Below are positions 54,491-64,000 of a stretch of DNA of 64,000 bases, piece after piece. Position 1 is the stretch's first letter. Every line of letters begins with the position of its first letter. The position numbers and the translations under genes are program-made. Source of the DNA: Pseudomonas salomonii (GTDB lineage Bacteria > Pseudomonadota > Gammaproteobacteria > Pseudomonadales > Pseudomonadaceae); NCBI RefSeq assembly GCF_900107155.1, contig NZ_FNOX01000001.1, positions 647,233 through 711,232 on the forward strand. The letters run 5' to 3'. Below the pieces are notes generated by a model. The model was not told where the DNA came from. It saw only the letters and a program-made list of their open reading frames with translations, and ran no database searches.

Positions 54491-55768
54491 GTGGACGATT
54501 ACCAGCAGACGATACGCACCTTGTCCGATCGCATTGTGCTGGCACAAACACCGATTCGCGTCCTCGACGCCGTGAAGTGGGACGAGAACATTCGCCAGGG
54601 CTTTCTCAAGGCCAAGGGCAAGGCCATGCCGGCCGTGGACCGCGATTACTACCTGGGCCGGCCGCTGTCGTTCGACTCCAGTGCGGTGAAGCTGGAGTTC
54701 CAGAACATCGAGCGCGACATTACCCGCCGTCTCGGCCAGTTCAGTCCGGTGGGGCAGATCATGCGCCGCATGTGCCGCGAGTACCGCATGGTGGTGCGCA
54801 TGCTCGAAGCGCGGGGCACCGAGGATTTCGGCCTGATTTCCCAGGAACTCTACGGCGCCGCCTCGGACGCGTTCCACGCGGGTGACCCGACGCTGGCCGA
54901 CCTGGGCCTGATGATGTCCGACTACCTGAACCAGATCGACGGCCGGGGCGACCTCAAGGACGAAGCCAAGACGCTCACGGCCAAGCATGCGGTGGCCTTG
55001 CTGCAAACCCGTTTGAACAAGGTGTTCGGTGAGGCCGAAGAGACCATCCGCGTGTTCGAGTCCGACGGAATCGTTGCCGATGCGGCGGCGGGCGCCGACT
55101 ACATCAAGATCCGCGCCGACGCGATGTTCAACGAGCGTGATGTGCGCGCGCTGGAAGTGCACGAAGGCCTGGTGCACGTCGGCACCACACTCAATGGCCA
55201 GAACCAGCCGATCTGCACCTTCCTGTCCAAAGGGCCGCCCTCGTCCACGGTGACCCAGGAAGGCCTGGCGATTCTGATGGAGATCATCACCTTTGCCTCC
55301 TACCCCAGCCGCCTGCGCAAACTGACCAACCGCACCCGCGCCATCCATATGGTCGAGGAGGGGGCCGACTTCCTGCAGGTGTTTGAGTTCTTCCGCGAGC
55401 AAGGCTTTGAAATGGCCGAAAGCTACGGCAATGCCAGCCGCGTGTTCCGAGGTTCGACGCCGACGGGCCTGCCGTTTACCAAGGATTTGTCCTATCTCAA
55501 GGGCTTTATCATGGTCTACAACTACATCCAGCTGGCCGTGCGCAAAGGCAAACTGGAGCAAGTGCCGCTGTTGTTCTGCGGCAAGACCACTCTGGAAGAC
55601 ATGCGCACCTTGCGCCAACTGGTCGACGAAGGCCTGGTCGTGCCGCCCAAGTACTTGCCCGAACAGTTTCGCGACATGAACGCACTGGCGGCGTGGATGT
55701 GCTTCTCCAACTTCCTCAACCACCTGAGCCTGGACCGGATCGAGGCGGATTACTCGAATATCCTTTAG
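54491..55768 (+). CDS. MATCAP-type metallopeptidase (DUF1704, QEGLA motif protein)
   Basis: 425 residues from a GTG after GAGGAA. The HExxxH zinc motif is H224-E225-G-L-V-H229, and the second motif TQEGLA stands at 255-260. This is the flavohemoglobin expression-modulating QEGLA family, now grouped with the DUF1704/MATCAP peptidases, which in eukaryotes remove tubulin tyrosine. The bacterial substrate is unknown. Cytoplasmic, no signal peptide. Confidence 0.9.
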   Translation: MDDYQQTIRTLSDRIVLAQTPIRVLDAVKWDENIRQGFLKAKGKAMPAVDRDYYLGRPLSFDSSAVKLEFQNIERDITRRLGQFSPVGQIMRRMCREYRMVVRMLEARGTEDFGLISQELYGAASDAFHAGDPTLADLGLMMSDYLNQIDGRGDLKDEAKTLTAKHAVALLQTRLNKVFGEAEETIRVFESDGIVADAAAGADYIKIRADAMFNERDVRALEVHEGLVHVGTTLNGQNQPICTFLSKGPPSSTVTQEGLAILMEIITFASYPSRLRKLTNRTRAIHMVEEGADFLQVFEFFREQGFEMAESYGNASRVFRGSTPTGLPFTKDLSYLKGFIMVYNYIQLAVRKGKLEQVPLLFCGKTTLEDMRTLRQLVDEGLVVPPKYLPEQFRDMNALAAWMCFSNFLNHLSLDRIEADYSNIL

Positions 55769-55797
55769 GCCATCCACGTGACGAAACCGGTTAAAAC

Positions 55798-55887
55798 ATG
55801 TGGGAGCCGGCTTGCCTGCGATAGCGGTGTATCAGTCACCGTCGTTTCAACTGAAAGACCGCTATCGCAGGCAAGCCAGCTCCCACA
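55798..55887. repeat. REPIN
   Basis: ATGTGGGAGCCGGCTTGCC and its inverted copy between the metallopeptidase and hydrolase genes. Confidence 0.9.
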
Positions 55888-55943
55888 TTTGATCTCATTG
55901 GTTCTTGAGAACTGAGTACAACCTATCAGCGAGGCTTCAACGG

Positions 55944-56849
55944 ATGAGAATCCTCGGCATTCTTTGCCTGCTACTCACTTTAAACGGCTGCAGCTCACTG
56001 CTGTTCTACCCCGAACCCGGCCTGCCGTTTACGCCGGAAAAAGCTCACCTGCAATACCGTGATATCACCCTGACCACCCCCGATGGAGTAAAACTCCATG
56101 CCTGGTGGCTGCCGGCCAAACCCGGTGTGCCGCTCAAAGGCACGGTGCTGCACCTGCACGGCAACGGCGGCAACCTGGCCTGGCACCTGGGTGGCAGTTG
56201 GTGGTTGCCGGAGCAGGGCTATCAAGTGCTGTTGCTGGACTATCGCGGCTACGGCCTGTCTGAAGGCAAGCCGTCCTTGCCGGCGGTGTATCAGGATATC
56301 GATGCGGCGTTCTCCTGGATCGACAAGGCCCCTGAAACCCAAGGCCAGCCGCTGATTGTGTTGGGCCAGAGCCTGGGCGGTGCGCTGGCGGTGCATTACC
56401 TGGCGGCACACCCGCAGCGTCAAACTCAGCTCAAGGCGCTGGTGCTGGATGGCGTGCCCGCCAGTTATCGTGACGTAGGACAATTCGCCCTCAGCACCTC
56501 CTGGTTAACATGGCCGTTTCAGGTACCGCTGTCGTGGCTGGTGCCTGACGCCGACAGTGCGATCAATGCCATGCCCCAGCTCACCGGCGTGCCCAAGCTG
56601 CTGTTCCACAGCCTGGATGACCCGATTGTGCCGGTGGCCAACGGCATTCGCCTGTACCAGGCCGCGCCGCCACCGAGGGTGTTGCAGTTGACCCGTGGCG
56701 GCCATGTGCAGACCTTTGCCGACAAGACCTGGCAAACCGTGATGCTGCGCTATCTAGATGACCCGCAGCACTTCAACGGCCTGCGCCGCCTGGGCGAGAT
56801 CCCGAATTACCCTATTCCTAAAGTTGATGCATCAGAGAGCCCGCAATGA
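55944..56849 (+). CDS. Lipoprotein alpha/beta hydrolase (BEM46/YfhR-like)
   Basis: 301 residues from the ATG at 55944. Lipobox LTLNGC near residue 16. The hydrolase core has HLHGNGGNLAWH (oxyanion), LDYRGYGLSEG, nucleophile Ser in VLGQSLGGALAVHY, Asp in FHSLDDPIVP, and the last His in TRGGHVQTFAD. Likely an outer-membrane-anchored esterase or peptidase; substrate unknown. Overlaps the next gene by four bases. Confidence 0.9.
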   Translation: MRILGILCLLLTLNGCSSLLFYPEPGLPFTPEKAHLQYRDITLTTPDGVKLHAWWLPAKPGVPLKGTVLHLHGNGGNLAWHLGGSWWLPEQGYQVLLLDYRGYGLSEGKPSLPAVYQDIDAAFSWIDKAPETQGQPLIVLGQSLGGALAVHYLAAHPQRQTQLKALVLDGVPASYRDVGQFALSTSWLTWPFQVPLSWLVPDADSAINAMPQLTGVPKLLFHSLDDPIVPVANGIRLYQAAPPPRVLQLTRGGHVQTFADKTWQTVMLRYLDDPQHFNGLRRLGEIPNYPIPKVDASESPQ

Positions 56850-57172
56850 GCGAAGAACGCAACATGATCCCGCTGATCCTCACCGGCATCGGCACCATTA
56901 TCGGTACCGTCGGTTGCCTGTGGTTCTATGGCTACCTGCACTTCGCCAAACCGGAGGACGCCTTGTTGCTCAGTGACTTCACCCTGCTCAAGACCGTGCC
57001 GGGCGAGGATTATAAGGTTTCGCTGACCCCGGCTGCGCAGGTGGCGCAATGCATCGATGGCGTGTTGGTGATGTTTGATACCGAACAGAAAGGCTTGAGC
57101 GGTGTGCTGGTGAACAATAAGAAACAAGCCGTGCGTTGCATGGGCCAGGAAACGCCGCAACTGCAAGAGTAG
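56846..57172 (+). CDS. Small membrane protein of unknown function
   Basis: 108 residues with one N-terminal transmembrane helix (MIPLILTGIGTIIGTVGCLWFYGYLHF) and a soluble rest with two Cys. The ATGA overlap with the hydrolase gene shows co-translation; it may be a partner of the hydrolase. No family recognised. Confidence 0.78.
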   Translation: MSEERNMIPLILTGIGTIIGTVGCLWFYGYLHFAKPEDALLLSDFTLLKTVPGEDYKVSLTPAAQVAQCIDGVLVMFDTEQKGLSGVLVNNKKQAVRCMGQETPQLQE

Positions 57173-57296
57173 CCTGCTTTTTATCACCACTGCGCATCGT
57201 GGAAATATCTGGAACCGAATCGCGTAAGAAGCCACTGAATGAGTCGTCAGTGTTGCTGATGATTAACTTACGAATGACGGACTTTGGAGCGTGATG

Positions 57297-57617
57297 ATGG
57301 ACATTGGTGCTATCGGTAAAATGTTGGGCATGGCCAGGGGCCAGGAAAGTTTGGAGCAGGGTGGTGCTCAAGGCGAGCAATGCGCTGATAAGGGCGCTGA
57401 GAAAGGTGGGAAAGACAAACCAGACCCGATGAAGATGCTTATGGATATGCTCTCGAAGGCGGCCGGCGGCGCCCAGGGCGGCGGTGGCGGCGGTTCTGAA
57501 GGCTCAGGTGGTGAAGGCCAAATGGGTCAAGACATGCTTGAAAAGCTGATGGGCGGGCGTCAAGGCATGGAGGCCATGATGCCGGCTGAGGATACCGGCC
57601 GAAAAATCGAGGCCTGA
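57297..57617 (+). CDS. Glycine- and methionine-rich small protein (harpin-like composition)
   Basis: About 106 residues from the ATG at 57297, after GGAG (an ATG at 57294 is also possible). It has a short helix MDIGAIGKMLGMARG, an acidic-lysine middle, then MKMLMDMLSKAAGGAQGGGGGGSEGSGGEGQMGQDMLEKLMGG. Rich in Gly, Met, Gln, Lys, Glu, no signal peptide, one Cys. This recalls harpins (glycine-rich, heat-stable, secreted by type III systems) only in composition. No type III genes are in the window. A terminator follows at once. Unknown function. Confidence 0.65.
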   Translation: MDIGAIGKMLGMARGQESLEQGGAQGEQCADKGAEKGGKDKPDPMKMLMDMLSKAAGGAQGGGGGGSEGSGGEGQMGQDMLEKLMGGRQGMEAMMPAEDTGRKIEA

Positions 57618-57620
57618 TAG

Positions 57621-57648
57621 AAAAAACCCACCGTGAGGTGGGTTTTTT
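57621..57648. terminator. Bidirectional terminator
   Basis: AAAAAACCCACC, loop GTGA, GGTGGGTTTTTT. It lies between two converging genes. Confidence 0.9.
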
Positions 57649-57664
57649 ATACAGCGTCAATCAA

Positions 57665-58450
57665 TCAGTTAGCAACGGAAGAGCGTGGCTTGACTGGCTG
57701 GTTGTCGTTGGAGATGGTCACTTCAACGCGGCGGTTCATGGCACGGCCCGAAACGCTGCCGTTGTCGGCAACCGGGTATTCCTTGCCGTAACCCTGGGTC
57801 ACGATGCGCGAAATATCCACGCCTTGTTGAGCCAGTGCACGTTGTACCGAAGCGGCACGGCGCTCGGACAGGCTCTGGTTGTACGAATCGGAACCGGTGC
57901 TGTCGGTGTAGCCTTCGACGATCACTTTACGGTCCGGGTTGTCGCGCAGGAACTGAGCCAGTTTGGTGATGTTCACCAGGCCGCTGGATTTCAGGTCGGA
58001 CTTGTTGGTGGCGAACAGCACGTCACCGAAGGTCACCAGGGTGCCGCGATCAGTCTGCTTGGCGTTCAAGCTGTCTTGCAGTTGCTTGATCTGTGCATCA
58101 CGGGCTTGCAGCAGCGCCTTGGCACGTTCGTCACCCGCGTTTTTCAGCTTGGCTTCGGATTCACGCAGCGAGATGGTGTCTTTGGCCACTTCAACGCGCT
58201 GGTTGGTCAGGTAGGCCAGTTGGTCGACCTTCTTCTCGTCTTCCTTGTCGCGGTAGGCTTTGTCAGCCTTGTCCAGCCAATCCTGCGCGTCCTTGGTTTC
58301 CAGCGCCGCTACCTTGGTGGCTTGCGGGTTGGATTGCAGGGCCGAGAAGTTGGTCCGCGCGTTTTCCAGGTTCTGGTTCGGCGGGGTGGAGCAGGCCGCC
58401 AGAGCAACGCTCATCGCCAGCAGGGCAGGGATCATCAATTGTTTACGCAT
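57665..58450 (-). CDS. OmpA-family lipoprotein (P. aeruginosa LptF/PA3692-like)
   Basis: 261 residues. Lipobox LAAC near residue 20, a helical DUF4398-like middle, and a C-terminal OmpA domain (VTFGDVLFATNKSDLKSSGLVNITKLAQFLRDNPDRKVIVEGYTDSTGSDSYNQSLSERRAASVQRAL) that binds peptidoglycan. Length and neighbour match P. aeruginosa LptF (lipotoxin F, envelope stress; not the LPS-export LptF). Second gene of a two-gene unit with 58506-58931. Confidence 0.93.
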   Translation of the reverse strand: MRKQLMIPALLAMSVALAACSTPPNQNLENARTNFSALQSNPQATKVAALETKDAQDWLDKADKAYRDKEDEKKVDQLAYLTNQRVEVAKDTISLRESEAKLKNAGDERAKALLQARDAQIKQLQDSLNAKQTDRGTLVTFGDVLFATNKSDLKSSGLVNITKLAQFLRDNPDRKVIVEGYTDSTGSDSYNQSLSERRAASVQRALAQQGVDISRIVTQGYGKEYPVADNGSVSGRAMNRRVEVTISNDNQPVKPRSSVAN

Positions 58451-58505
58451 AGTCGTGTCGTCCTTTCAATTCGATATCGGGTGCAATGCAATCAGTGGCG
58501 GCGGC

Positions 58506-58931
58506 TTATTGCTGTTTGATCACAGCCGGGCGCATGCCTTCCTGACGCAGTTCCTGCACAGCTTTCTGGGAATCCTTCACAGCCTGGTCAGCCTTGGCAG
58601 CCTGGGCCTTGCGCTCTGCGACACGGGCATCCCACTCGGCTTGTTCCGCCAGTTGACGCGCTTTGTCGTAGTTCTTGTCGTGCATCGCCAGTTCAGCAGC
58701 TTTGAGCTTGTCCTGGGCCGACTTCATTTCTACCGCTGCGTACTCGGTGCCGCCGGCGCTGACTGCGCTGTTTACGGCGGACTGGGTCACGGCGTATTGC
58801 TCGGTCGGCGGGTTGCCGGCGCAGCCCGCCAGAACGAAGCTGGTGCCGATCGCCAGCGCGGCCAATTTCAGCCCGCGCAGATGGTTAAACGAGGATTTGG
58901 CAGTGCTGGTCTTCATCGTCTTCAACTCCAT
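58506..58931 (-). CDS. DUF4398 lipoprotein (PA3691-like)
   Basis: 141 residues with lipobox VLAGC (Cys near residue 37) and a helical mature part of DUF4398 type (TQSAVNSAVSAGGTEYAAVEMKSAQDKLKAAELAMHDKNYDKARQLAEQAEWDARVAERKAQ). Start ATG at 58931 behind CAGGAG; a second ATG at 58916 also has a GGAG. Upstream gene of the OmpA-like gene, 55 bases apart, as PA3691-PA3692. Confidence 0.9.
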   Translation of the reverse strand: MELKTMKTSTAKSSFNHLRGLKLAALAIGTSFVLAGCAGNPPTEQYAVTQSAVNSAVSAGGTEYAAVEMKSAQDKLKAAELAMHDKNYDKARQLAEQAEWDARVAERKAQAAKADQAVKDSQKAVQELRQEGMRPAVIKQQ

Positions 58932-59102
58932 TGGATAACTCCTGAAAAATCAAAATCCACTTCATTGGTTGGCGGTTGCAGGCCCGGCGGTAAAGCACCA
59001 AATGCCCTTTTCAAACGGCCGTTCCAAGTGATGGCTTACTGGTTGTGACCGGAGCCTTTTTTCAAAAGTTCAGCGGAGATGGCGATTTGCCTAAAAAAAT
59101 AT

Positions 59103-59139
59103 CTGACTGTTTGGTCAGCGTTTAAAAGTTTGAACTTTT
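59103..59139. promoter_or_regulatory. Two neighbouring inverted repeats upstream of the DUF4398/OmpA unit
   Basis: CTGAC-TGTTTG-GTCAG (59103-59118) and AAAAGTT-TG-AACTTTT (59124-59139) lie in the 283-base spacer between two minus-strand genes, about 170-210 bases before the 58931 start. They look like operators or part of a promoter; the factor is unknown. Confidence 0.35.
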
Positions 59140-59214
59140 ACGTTGCGCAGCGGTACGCCGAGCCTCTGTGAGGCCCGGAATACCGGGGTTAAACGGGGGT
59201 TTATCGACTGTTTA

Positions 59215-59559
59215 TCAGTGTTGCTGTTTGTCGGCGGCGTCAGACAAATCATGCAGATAGCGGCGTGACAAGGTCAGAAAGCGCGGAGTAGGGCCGATGT
59301 CTTCATACAAAGGGTCACCCTCTTCATCGGTGGCGATCACGTGCTGGCCCTTGATGTAGGGGAAGCTCGCTTCCAGCTCTTCAAGGGCCGCGCCGATCAG
59401 CTCGCCGAGCAATTCTTCGGTGCTGCGCTTGGGGTACATCTCGGCGATGGCGGCCAGGCGCGCAGCCGACTCGACGTCCAAGTGGATCGCGTACTCGGTT
59501 TTGGTCAGGCGACCCTTGGCGTTCTCTTCCCAATGCTGGGCCAGTTCTCGAATTTTCAT
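59215..59559 (-). CDS. Conserved Pseudomonas protein annotated as pilin assembly protein
   Basis: 114 residues from the ATG at 59559 after GAGG. It begins MKIRELAQHWEENAKGRLTKTEYAIHLDVESAARLAAIAEMYPKRSTEELLGELIGAALEELEASFPYIKG, a helical pattern with some likeness to ribbon-helix-helix proteins. In other pseudomonads similar proteins carry a pilin assembly label, for which I see no direct support here. Divergent from ppc. Confidence 0.75.
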   Translation of the reverse strand: MKIRELAQHWEENAKGRLTKTEYAIHLDVESAARLAAIAEMYPKRSTEELLGELIGAALEELEASFPYIKGQHVIATDEEGDPLYEDIGPTPRFLTLSRRYLHDLSDAADKQQH

Positions 59560-59743
59560 GGCAACCTCAATAAGCCCGCGATGGCAGGCGGTGATGGGTG
59601 TCCAGCCGCCTGCGTGGGTAACGCGACGACTCACTGTTGAGACTAGCTGCAAGTCGCAAGGTTTAAAGTGTCTTGTCAGAAACTGACGCGGGCGGCACTC
59701 TGGAAGGCCTGCGCGTCCCGGATTTCTGGCTGGAGATTGGTTG

Positions 59744-62371
59744 ATGAGTGATATCGATGCACGCTTGCGTGAGGATGTTCACCTGCTGGGTGAGCTGCTG
59801 GGCAACACCATTCGAGAGCAGTACGGCGATGCTTTTCTCGACAAGATCGAGCAGATCCGTAAAGGCGCCAAGGCTGACAGACGCGGTGCCGGTGATGAGT
59901 TGAGTACCCGCCTCAATCAGTTGCAGGAAGACGAGCTGCTGCCCGTGGCACGCGCGTTCAACCAGTTCCTCAACCTGGCCAACATCGCCGAGCAATACCA
60001 ACTGATCCATCGGCGCGATGAATCGCAGCCGGCGCCCTTCGAGTCCCGCGTGTTACCGGAGTTGCTGGCCCGCCTGCAAAGCGAAGGGCACAGCAATGAG
60101 TCCCTGGCCCGCCAGCTGGCGCGCCTGGACATCGAGCTGGTGCTCACCGCCCACCCGACCGAAGTGGCGCGTCGCACCCTGATCCAGAAATACGATGCGA
60201 TTGCCGCACAACTGGCGTTGCAGGATCACCGCGACCTCACCGGCGCCGAGCGCGAGCAGATTCGCCAGCGCTTGCAGCGGCTGATCGCCGAAGCCTGGCA
60301 CACCGAAGAGATCCGCCGCATCCGGCCCACGCCGGTGGACGAAGCCAAGTGGGGCTTTGCGGTGATCGAGCATTCGCTGTGGCACGCCATTCCCAATTAT
60401 TTGCGCAAGGCCGACCAGGCATTGCACGCCGCCACCGGCCTGCGCCTGCCACTTGAGGCGGCGCCGATTCGCTTTGCCTCGTGGATGGGCGGCGACCGGG
60501 ACGGCAACCCGAATGTCACCGCGCCGGTCACCCGCGAAGTGTTGCTGCTGGCGCGCTGGATGGCGGCGGACTTGTATTTGCGCGATGTCGACCATTTGGC
60601 CTCCGAGCTGTCGATGCAGCAGGCCAGCCCTGCGTTGCAGGCCAAAGTCGGGGATAGCGTCGAACCTTACCGTGCCGTGCTCAAGCAACTGCGCGAACGC
60701 CTGCGCGCCACGCGCCAATGGGCGCATACCGCGCTAACCGCCAGCACGCACGCGCCGGCCGAGGTGCTGCAAAACAACCGCGACCTGCTCGACCCGCTGG
60801 AGCTGTGCTATCAGTCACTGCACGCGTGCGGCATGGGCGTGATCGCCGATGGCCCGTTGCTCGATTGCCTGCGCCGTGCCGTGACCTTCGGCTTGTTCCT
60901 GGTGCGCCTGGACGTGCGTCAGGATTCCAGCCGCCACTCGGCGGCCATGACCGAAATTACCGATTACCTGGGCCTGGGCCGTTATGAAGACTGGGACGAA
61001 GAGGCGCGCATCAGCTTCCTCAGCAAAGAGCTGACCAATCGCCGGCCGCTGCTGCCGGGTTATTTCAAGCCGTCGGCAGACACCGCCGAAGTGTTGAACA
61101 CCTGCAAGGAAATCGCCGCCGCACCGGCTGCATCGCTCGGTTCTTATGTGATTTCCATGGCCGGTGCCGCGTCGGACGTGCTGGCCGTGCAACTGCTGCT
61201 TAAAGAGTCGGGCGTGCAACGGCCGATGCGCGTGGTGCCACTGTTTGAAACCCTGGCCGACCTGGATAACGCCGGGCCGGTGATGGAGCGCCTGCTGCAA
61301 CTGCCGGGCTATCGCGCGCGTTTGCAAGGCCCGCAGGAAGTGATGATCGGCTATTCGGACTCGGCCAAGGACGCCGGCACCACCGCCGCAGCCTGGGCAC
61401 AGTACCGGGCCCAGGAACGGCTGGTGGATATCTGCCGCGAGCAACAGGTGGAGTTGCTGTTGTTCCACGGTCGTGGCGGCACCGTTGGTCGTGGCGGCGG
61501 CCCGGCGCATGCGGCGATCCTGTCGCAGCCGCCAGGCTCGGTGGCGGGGCGTTTCCGTACCACCGAACAAGGCGAGATGATCCGCTTCAAGTTCGGCCTG
61601 CCGGACATTGCCGAGCAGAACCTCAACCTTTACCTGGCTGCCGTGCTGGAAGCCACATTGTTGCCACCGCCGCCACCTGAGCCGGCCTGGCGACATTTAA
61701 TGGATGAATTGGCGGCAGACGGTGTCAGTGCTTATCGCGCCGTGGTGCGGGAAAATCCGCAATTCGTCGAATACTTCCGCCAGTCCACACCCGAGCAGGA
61801 GCTGGGCCGCTTGCCATTGGGCAGTCGCCCGGCCAAGCGTCGTGCGGGTGGTATCGAGAGCCTGCGCGCGATTCCGTGGATCTTCGGCTGGACCCAAACC
61901 CGCCTGATGCTGCCCGCCTGGCTAGGCTGGGAGGCGGCATTAAGCAAGGCGCTGGAGCGTGGCGAAGGCGAGTTGCTGGGGCAGATGCGCGAGCAATGGC
62001 CGTTCTTCCGCACCCGTATCGATATGCTGGAGATGGTGCTGGCCAAGGCCGATGCCGACATCGCGCGGCTGTATGACGAGCGTTTGGTGCAGCCGGACCT
62101 GCTGCCATTGGGTGCGCACTTACGCGACCTATTGTCGCAGGCATGCAACGTGGTGCTTGGCCTGACTGGCCAGTCGCAACTGCTGGCCCATAGCCCCGAC
62201 ACGCTTGAGTTCATTCGCCTGCGCAACACTTACCTCGACCCGCTGCACCTGTTGCAGGCCGAATTACTCGCGCGCTCGCGCCAGCAAGAGGCGGCGCAGG
62301 ACAGCCCTCTGGAACAGGCGCTGCTGGTGTCTGTGGCCGGTATTGCCGCCGGTTTGCGCAACACTGGCTGA
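59744..62371 (+). CDS. ppc: Phosphoenolpyruvate carboxylase
   Basis: 875 residues from the ATG at 59744. Signatures: [21 protein letters not shown] with the catalytic His, [44 protein letters not shown], and the C-terminal [19 protein letters not shown] ending in NTG. It carboxylates PEP to oxaloacetate to refill the TCA cycle. A TTG one codon earlier was not used. Confidence 0.98.
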   Translation: MSDIDARLREDVHLLGELLGNTIREQYGDAFLDKIEQIRKGAKADRRGAGDELSTRLNQLQEDELLPVARAFNQFLNLANIAEQYQLIHRRDESQPAPFESRVLPELLARLQSEGHSNESLARQLARLDIELVLTAHPTEVARRTLIQKYDAIAAQLALQDHRDLTGAEREQIRQRLQRLIAEAWHTEEIRRIRPTPVDEAKWGFAVIEHSLWHAIPNYLRKADQALHAATGLRLPLEAAPIRFASWMGGDRDGNPNVTAPVTREVLLLARWMAADLYLRDVDHLASELSMQQASPALQAKVGDSVEPYRAVLKQLRERLRATRQWAHTALTASTHAPAEVLQNNRDLLDPLELCYQSLHACGMGVIADGPLLDCLRRAVTFGLFLVRLDVRQDSSRHSAAMTEITDYLGLGRYEDWDEEARISFLSKELTNRRPLLPGYFKPSADTAEVLNTCKEIAAAPAASLGSYVISMAGAASDVLAVQLLLKESGVQRPMRVVPLFETLADLDNAGPVMERLLQLPGYRARLQGPQEVMIGYSDSAKDAGTTAAAWAQYRAQERLVDICREQQVELLLFHGRGGTVGRGGGPAHAAILSQPPGSVAGRFRTTEQGEMIRFKFGLPDIAEQNLNLYLAAVLEATLLPPPPPEPAWRHLMDELAADGVSAYRAVVRENPQFVEYFRQSTPEQELGRLPLGSRPAKRRAGGIESLRAIPWIFGWTQTRLMLPAWLGWEAALSKALERGEGELLGQMREQWPFFRTRIDMLEMVLAKADADIARLYDERLVQPDLLPLGAHLRDLLSQACNVVLGLTGQSQLLAHSPDTLEFIRLRNTYLDPLHLLQAELLARSRQQEAAQDSPLEQALLVSVAGIAAGLRNTG

Positions 62372-62412
62372 GGTTTTGTGCGTGTTCTCAAAGGCTTGCG
62401 GATAAACAACGA

Positions 62413-62440
62413 CGGCCGCCCGGAAACGGGCGGTCGGCGT
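62413..62440 (+). terminator. Hairpin after ppc
   Basis: CCGCCCG, loop GAAA, CGGGCGG, stable but with no long T-run after it, so only a weak call. Confidence 0.45.
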
Positions 62441-62567
62441 TTATGGGGCGGGGTTGCACTCAGGCACACCCTACCTATGACTGCATGCCGGGCGCGGTTC
62501 TTGCGACTTTTGGCGGCTTGTATGGATAGAGCCCGCTGTGTATCTTGATCAGCCTTTGGCCGTTTGA

Positions 62568-63299
<732 letters not shown>

Positions 63300-63321
63300 T
63301 CCTTCGATCGGCTTTGCGTAC

Positions 63322-63350
63322 AACGGCCCGCTTGCGGGCCGTTGTTGTTT
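63322..63350 (+). terminator. Terminator after adk
   Basis: AACGGCCCGC, TT, GCGGGCCGTT, then a T-rich tract. Confidence 0.8.
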
Positions 63351-63388
63351 ATACTGGCGCACTTTTTTCGACTTGGACACCTACACCG

Positions 63389-64000
63389 ATGAGCACCCTG
63401 CTGGCCCTGGACACCGCGACTGAAGCTTGCTCCGTCGCCTTGCTGCACGATGGCAAGGTAACGAGCCACTACGAGGTGATCCCGCGTCTGCATGCGCAGA
63501 AGCTGTTGCCGATGATCAAGCAACTGCTGGAAGAGGCGGGCACCACGCTGTCGGCCGTGGATGCGATTGCTTTTGGCCGTGGCCCAGGCGCCTTTACGGG
63601 TGTGCGTATCGCCATTGGTGTAGTGCAGGGCCTGGCCTTTGCGCTGGAGCGCCCGGTACTGCCGGTGTCCAACCTTGCGGTATTGGCTCAGCGGGCGTTG
63701 CGTGAACACGGCGCGACGCAGGTGGCGGCGGCGATTGATGCGCGCATGGATGAAGTGTATTGGGGCTGCTACCGCGAAACTGCTGGCGAAATGCGTCTGG
63801 TGGGCGTGGAAGCCGTACAGGCTCCGCAATCATCGGTGTTGCCTGCTGATGCCAGCGGCGATTGGTTCGGTGCCGGCACCGGCTGGGGTTATGCCGAGCG
63901 CATCCCCGTGCAATTGGCGGGGCAGGACGCGGCCATGTTGCCCCACGCCGAAGACTTGCTGACCCTCGCACGTTTCGCTTTCGAGCGCGGTGAAGCGATT
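63389..64000 (+). CDS. tsaB: tRNA threonylcarbamoyladenosine biosynthesis protein TsaB (3' end outside window)
   Basis: 204 codons are visible; the gene runs off the right edge. It has the actin-like start LLALDTATEACSVALLHDG, AIAFGRGPGAFTGVRIAIGVVQGLAFALERPVLPVSNLAVLA and DARMDEVYWGCY of TsaB (YeaZ). With TsaD and TsaE it makes t6A37 in tRNAs reading ANN codons. Note that trmO at 30804 acts on the same modified base. Confidence 0.97.
   Translation, partial: MSTLLALDTATEACSVALLHDGKVTSHYEVIPRLHAQKLLPMIKQLLEEAGTTLSAVDAIAFGRGPGAFTGVRIAIGVVQGLAFALERPVLPVSNLAVLAQRALREHGATQVAAAIDARMDEVYWGCYRETAGEMRLVGVEAVQAPQSSVLPADASGDWFGAGTGWGYAERIPVQLAGQDAAMLPHAEDLLTLARFAFERGEAI

Overview
The window is high-GC chromosomal DNA from the Pseudomonas fluorescens group. 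This rests on the gene neighbourhoods (rsmZ-fdxA-mutS, cinA-recA-recX, erdR-dgkA-finR-fpr, the wspABCDEFR operon, prfB-lysS, ppc, adk), a canonical Pseudomonas LexA box at recA, a GacA-type upstream site at rsmZ, and many REP/REPIN elements of the GTGGGAGCGGGCTTGC type. No tRNA, rRNA, CRISPR array, insertion sequence or integrase was seen.

Layout. 1-4.1 kb: end of apbC, the GacA-controlled sRNA gene rsmZ, fdxA and mutS. 4.4-6.3 kb: a small accessory patch with a DUF3077-like gene and a lower-GC Abi-like (HEPN-type) gene. 6.3-22.3 kb: a complete R-type tailocin (contractile phage-tail bacteriocin) between mutS and cinA. It has an S24-type repressor, a promoter region full of TGCAT-type operators, a holin, and then P2-ordered tail genes V-W-J-I-fibre-Tfa-sheath-tube-E/E'-tape measure-U-X-D. 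A region of Com-like zinc fingers, a beta-propeller protein and two peptidoglycan hydrolases follows. Capsid, terminase, replication and integration genes are absent. 22.4-38.3 kb: pncC/cinA, recA, recX and housekeeping genes (LOG protein, DTW protein, erdR, dgkA, finR/fpr, trmO, a pseudouridine synthase, rimO, kup, an old yellow enzyme). 38.7-50.2 kb: opgD, a TerB-like gene and the wsp chemosensory operon for c-di-GMP. 50.4-64 kb: prfB (with its +1 frameshift), lysS, a TetR gene, lipoproteins, a MATCAP-type metallopeptidase, OmpA-like lipoproteins, ppc, adk and the start of tsaB.

How they work together. DNA damage would activate RecA (its own gene has a LexA box), and RecA would trigger self-cleavage of the tailocin repressor. 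That opens the TGCAT-operator promoter near 7267-7295 and leads to tail production and lysis.

The most interesting unexplained element is the leader or small RNA predicted to start near 7302, between that promoter and the holin. It carries a row of hairpins with A(A/G)GGA(T/C) hexaloops that match the RsmA/CsrA recognition pattern, so tailocin induction may be linked to the Rsm/Gac regulon, whose sRNA gene rsmZ also lies in this window. Other points of interest are duplicated Com-like zinc fingers without a mom gene, a -1 slippery heptamer TTTTTTA in the tail assembly chaperone, a fibre split over two genes, and a beta-propeller that could be a second receptor-binding module.
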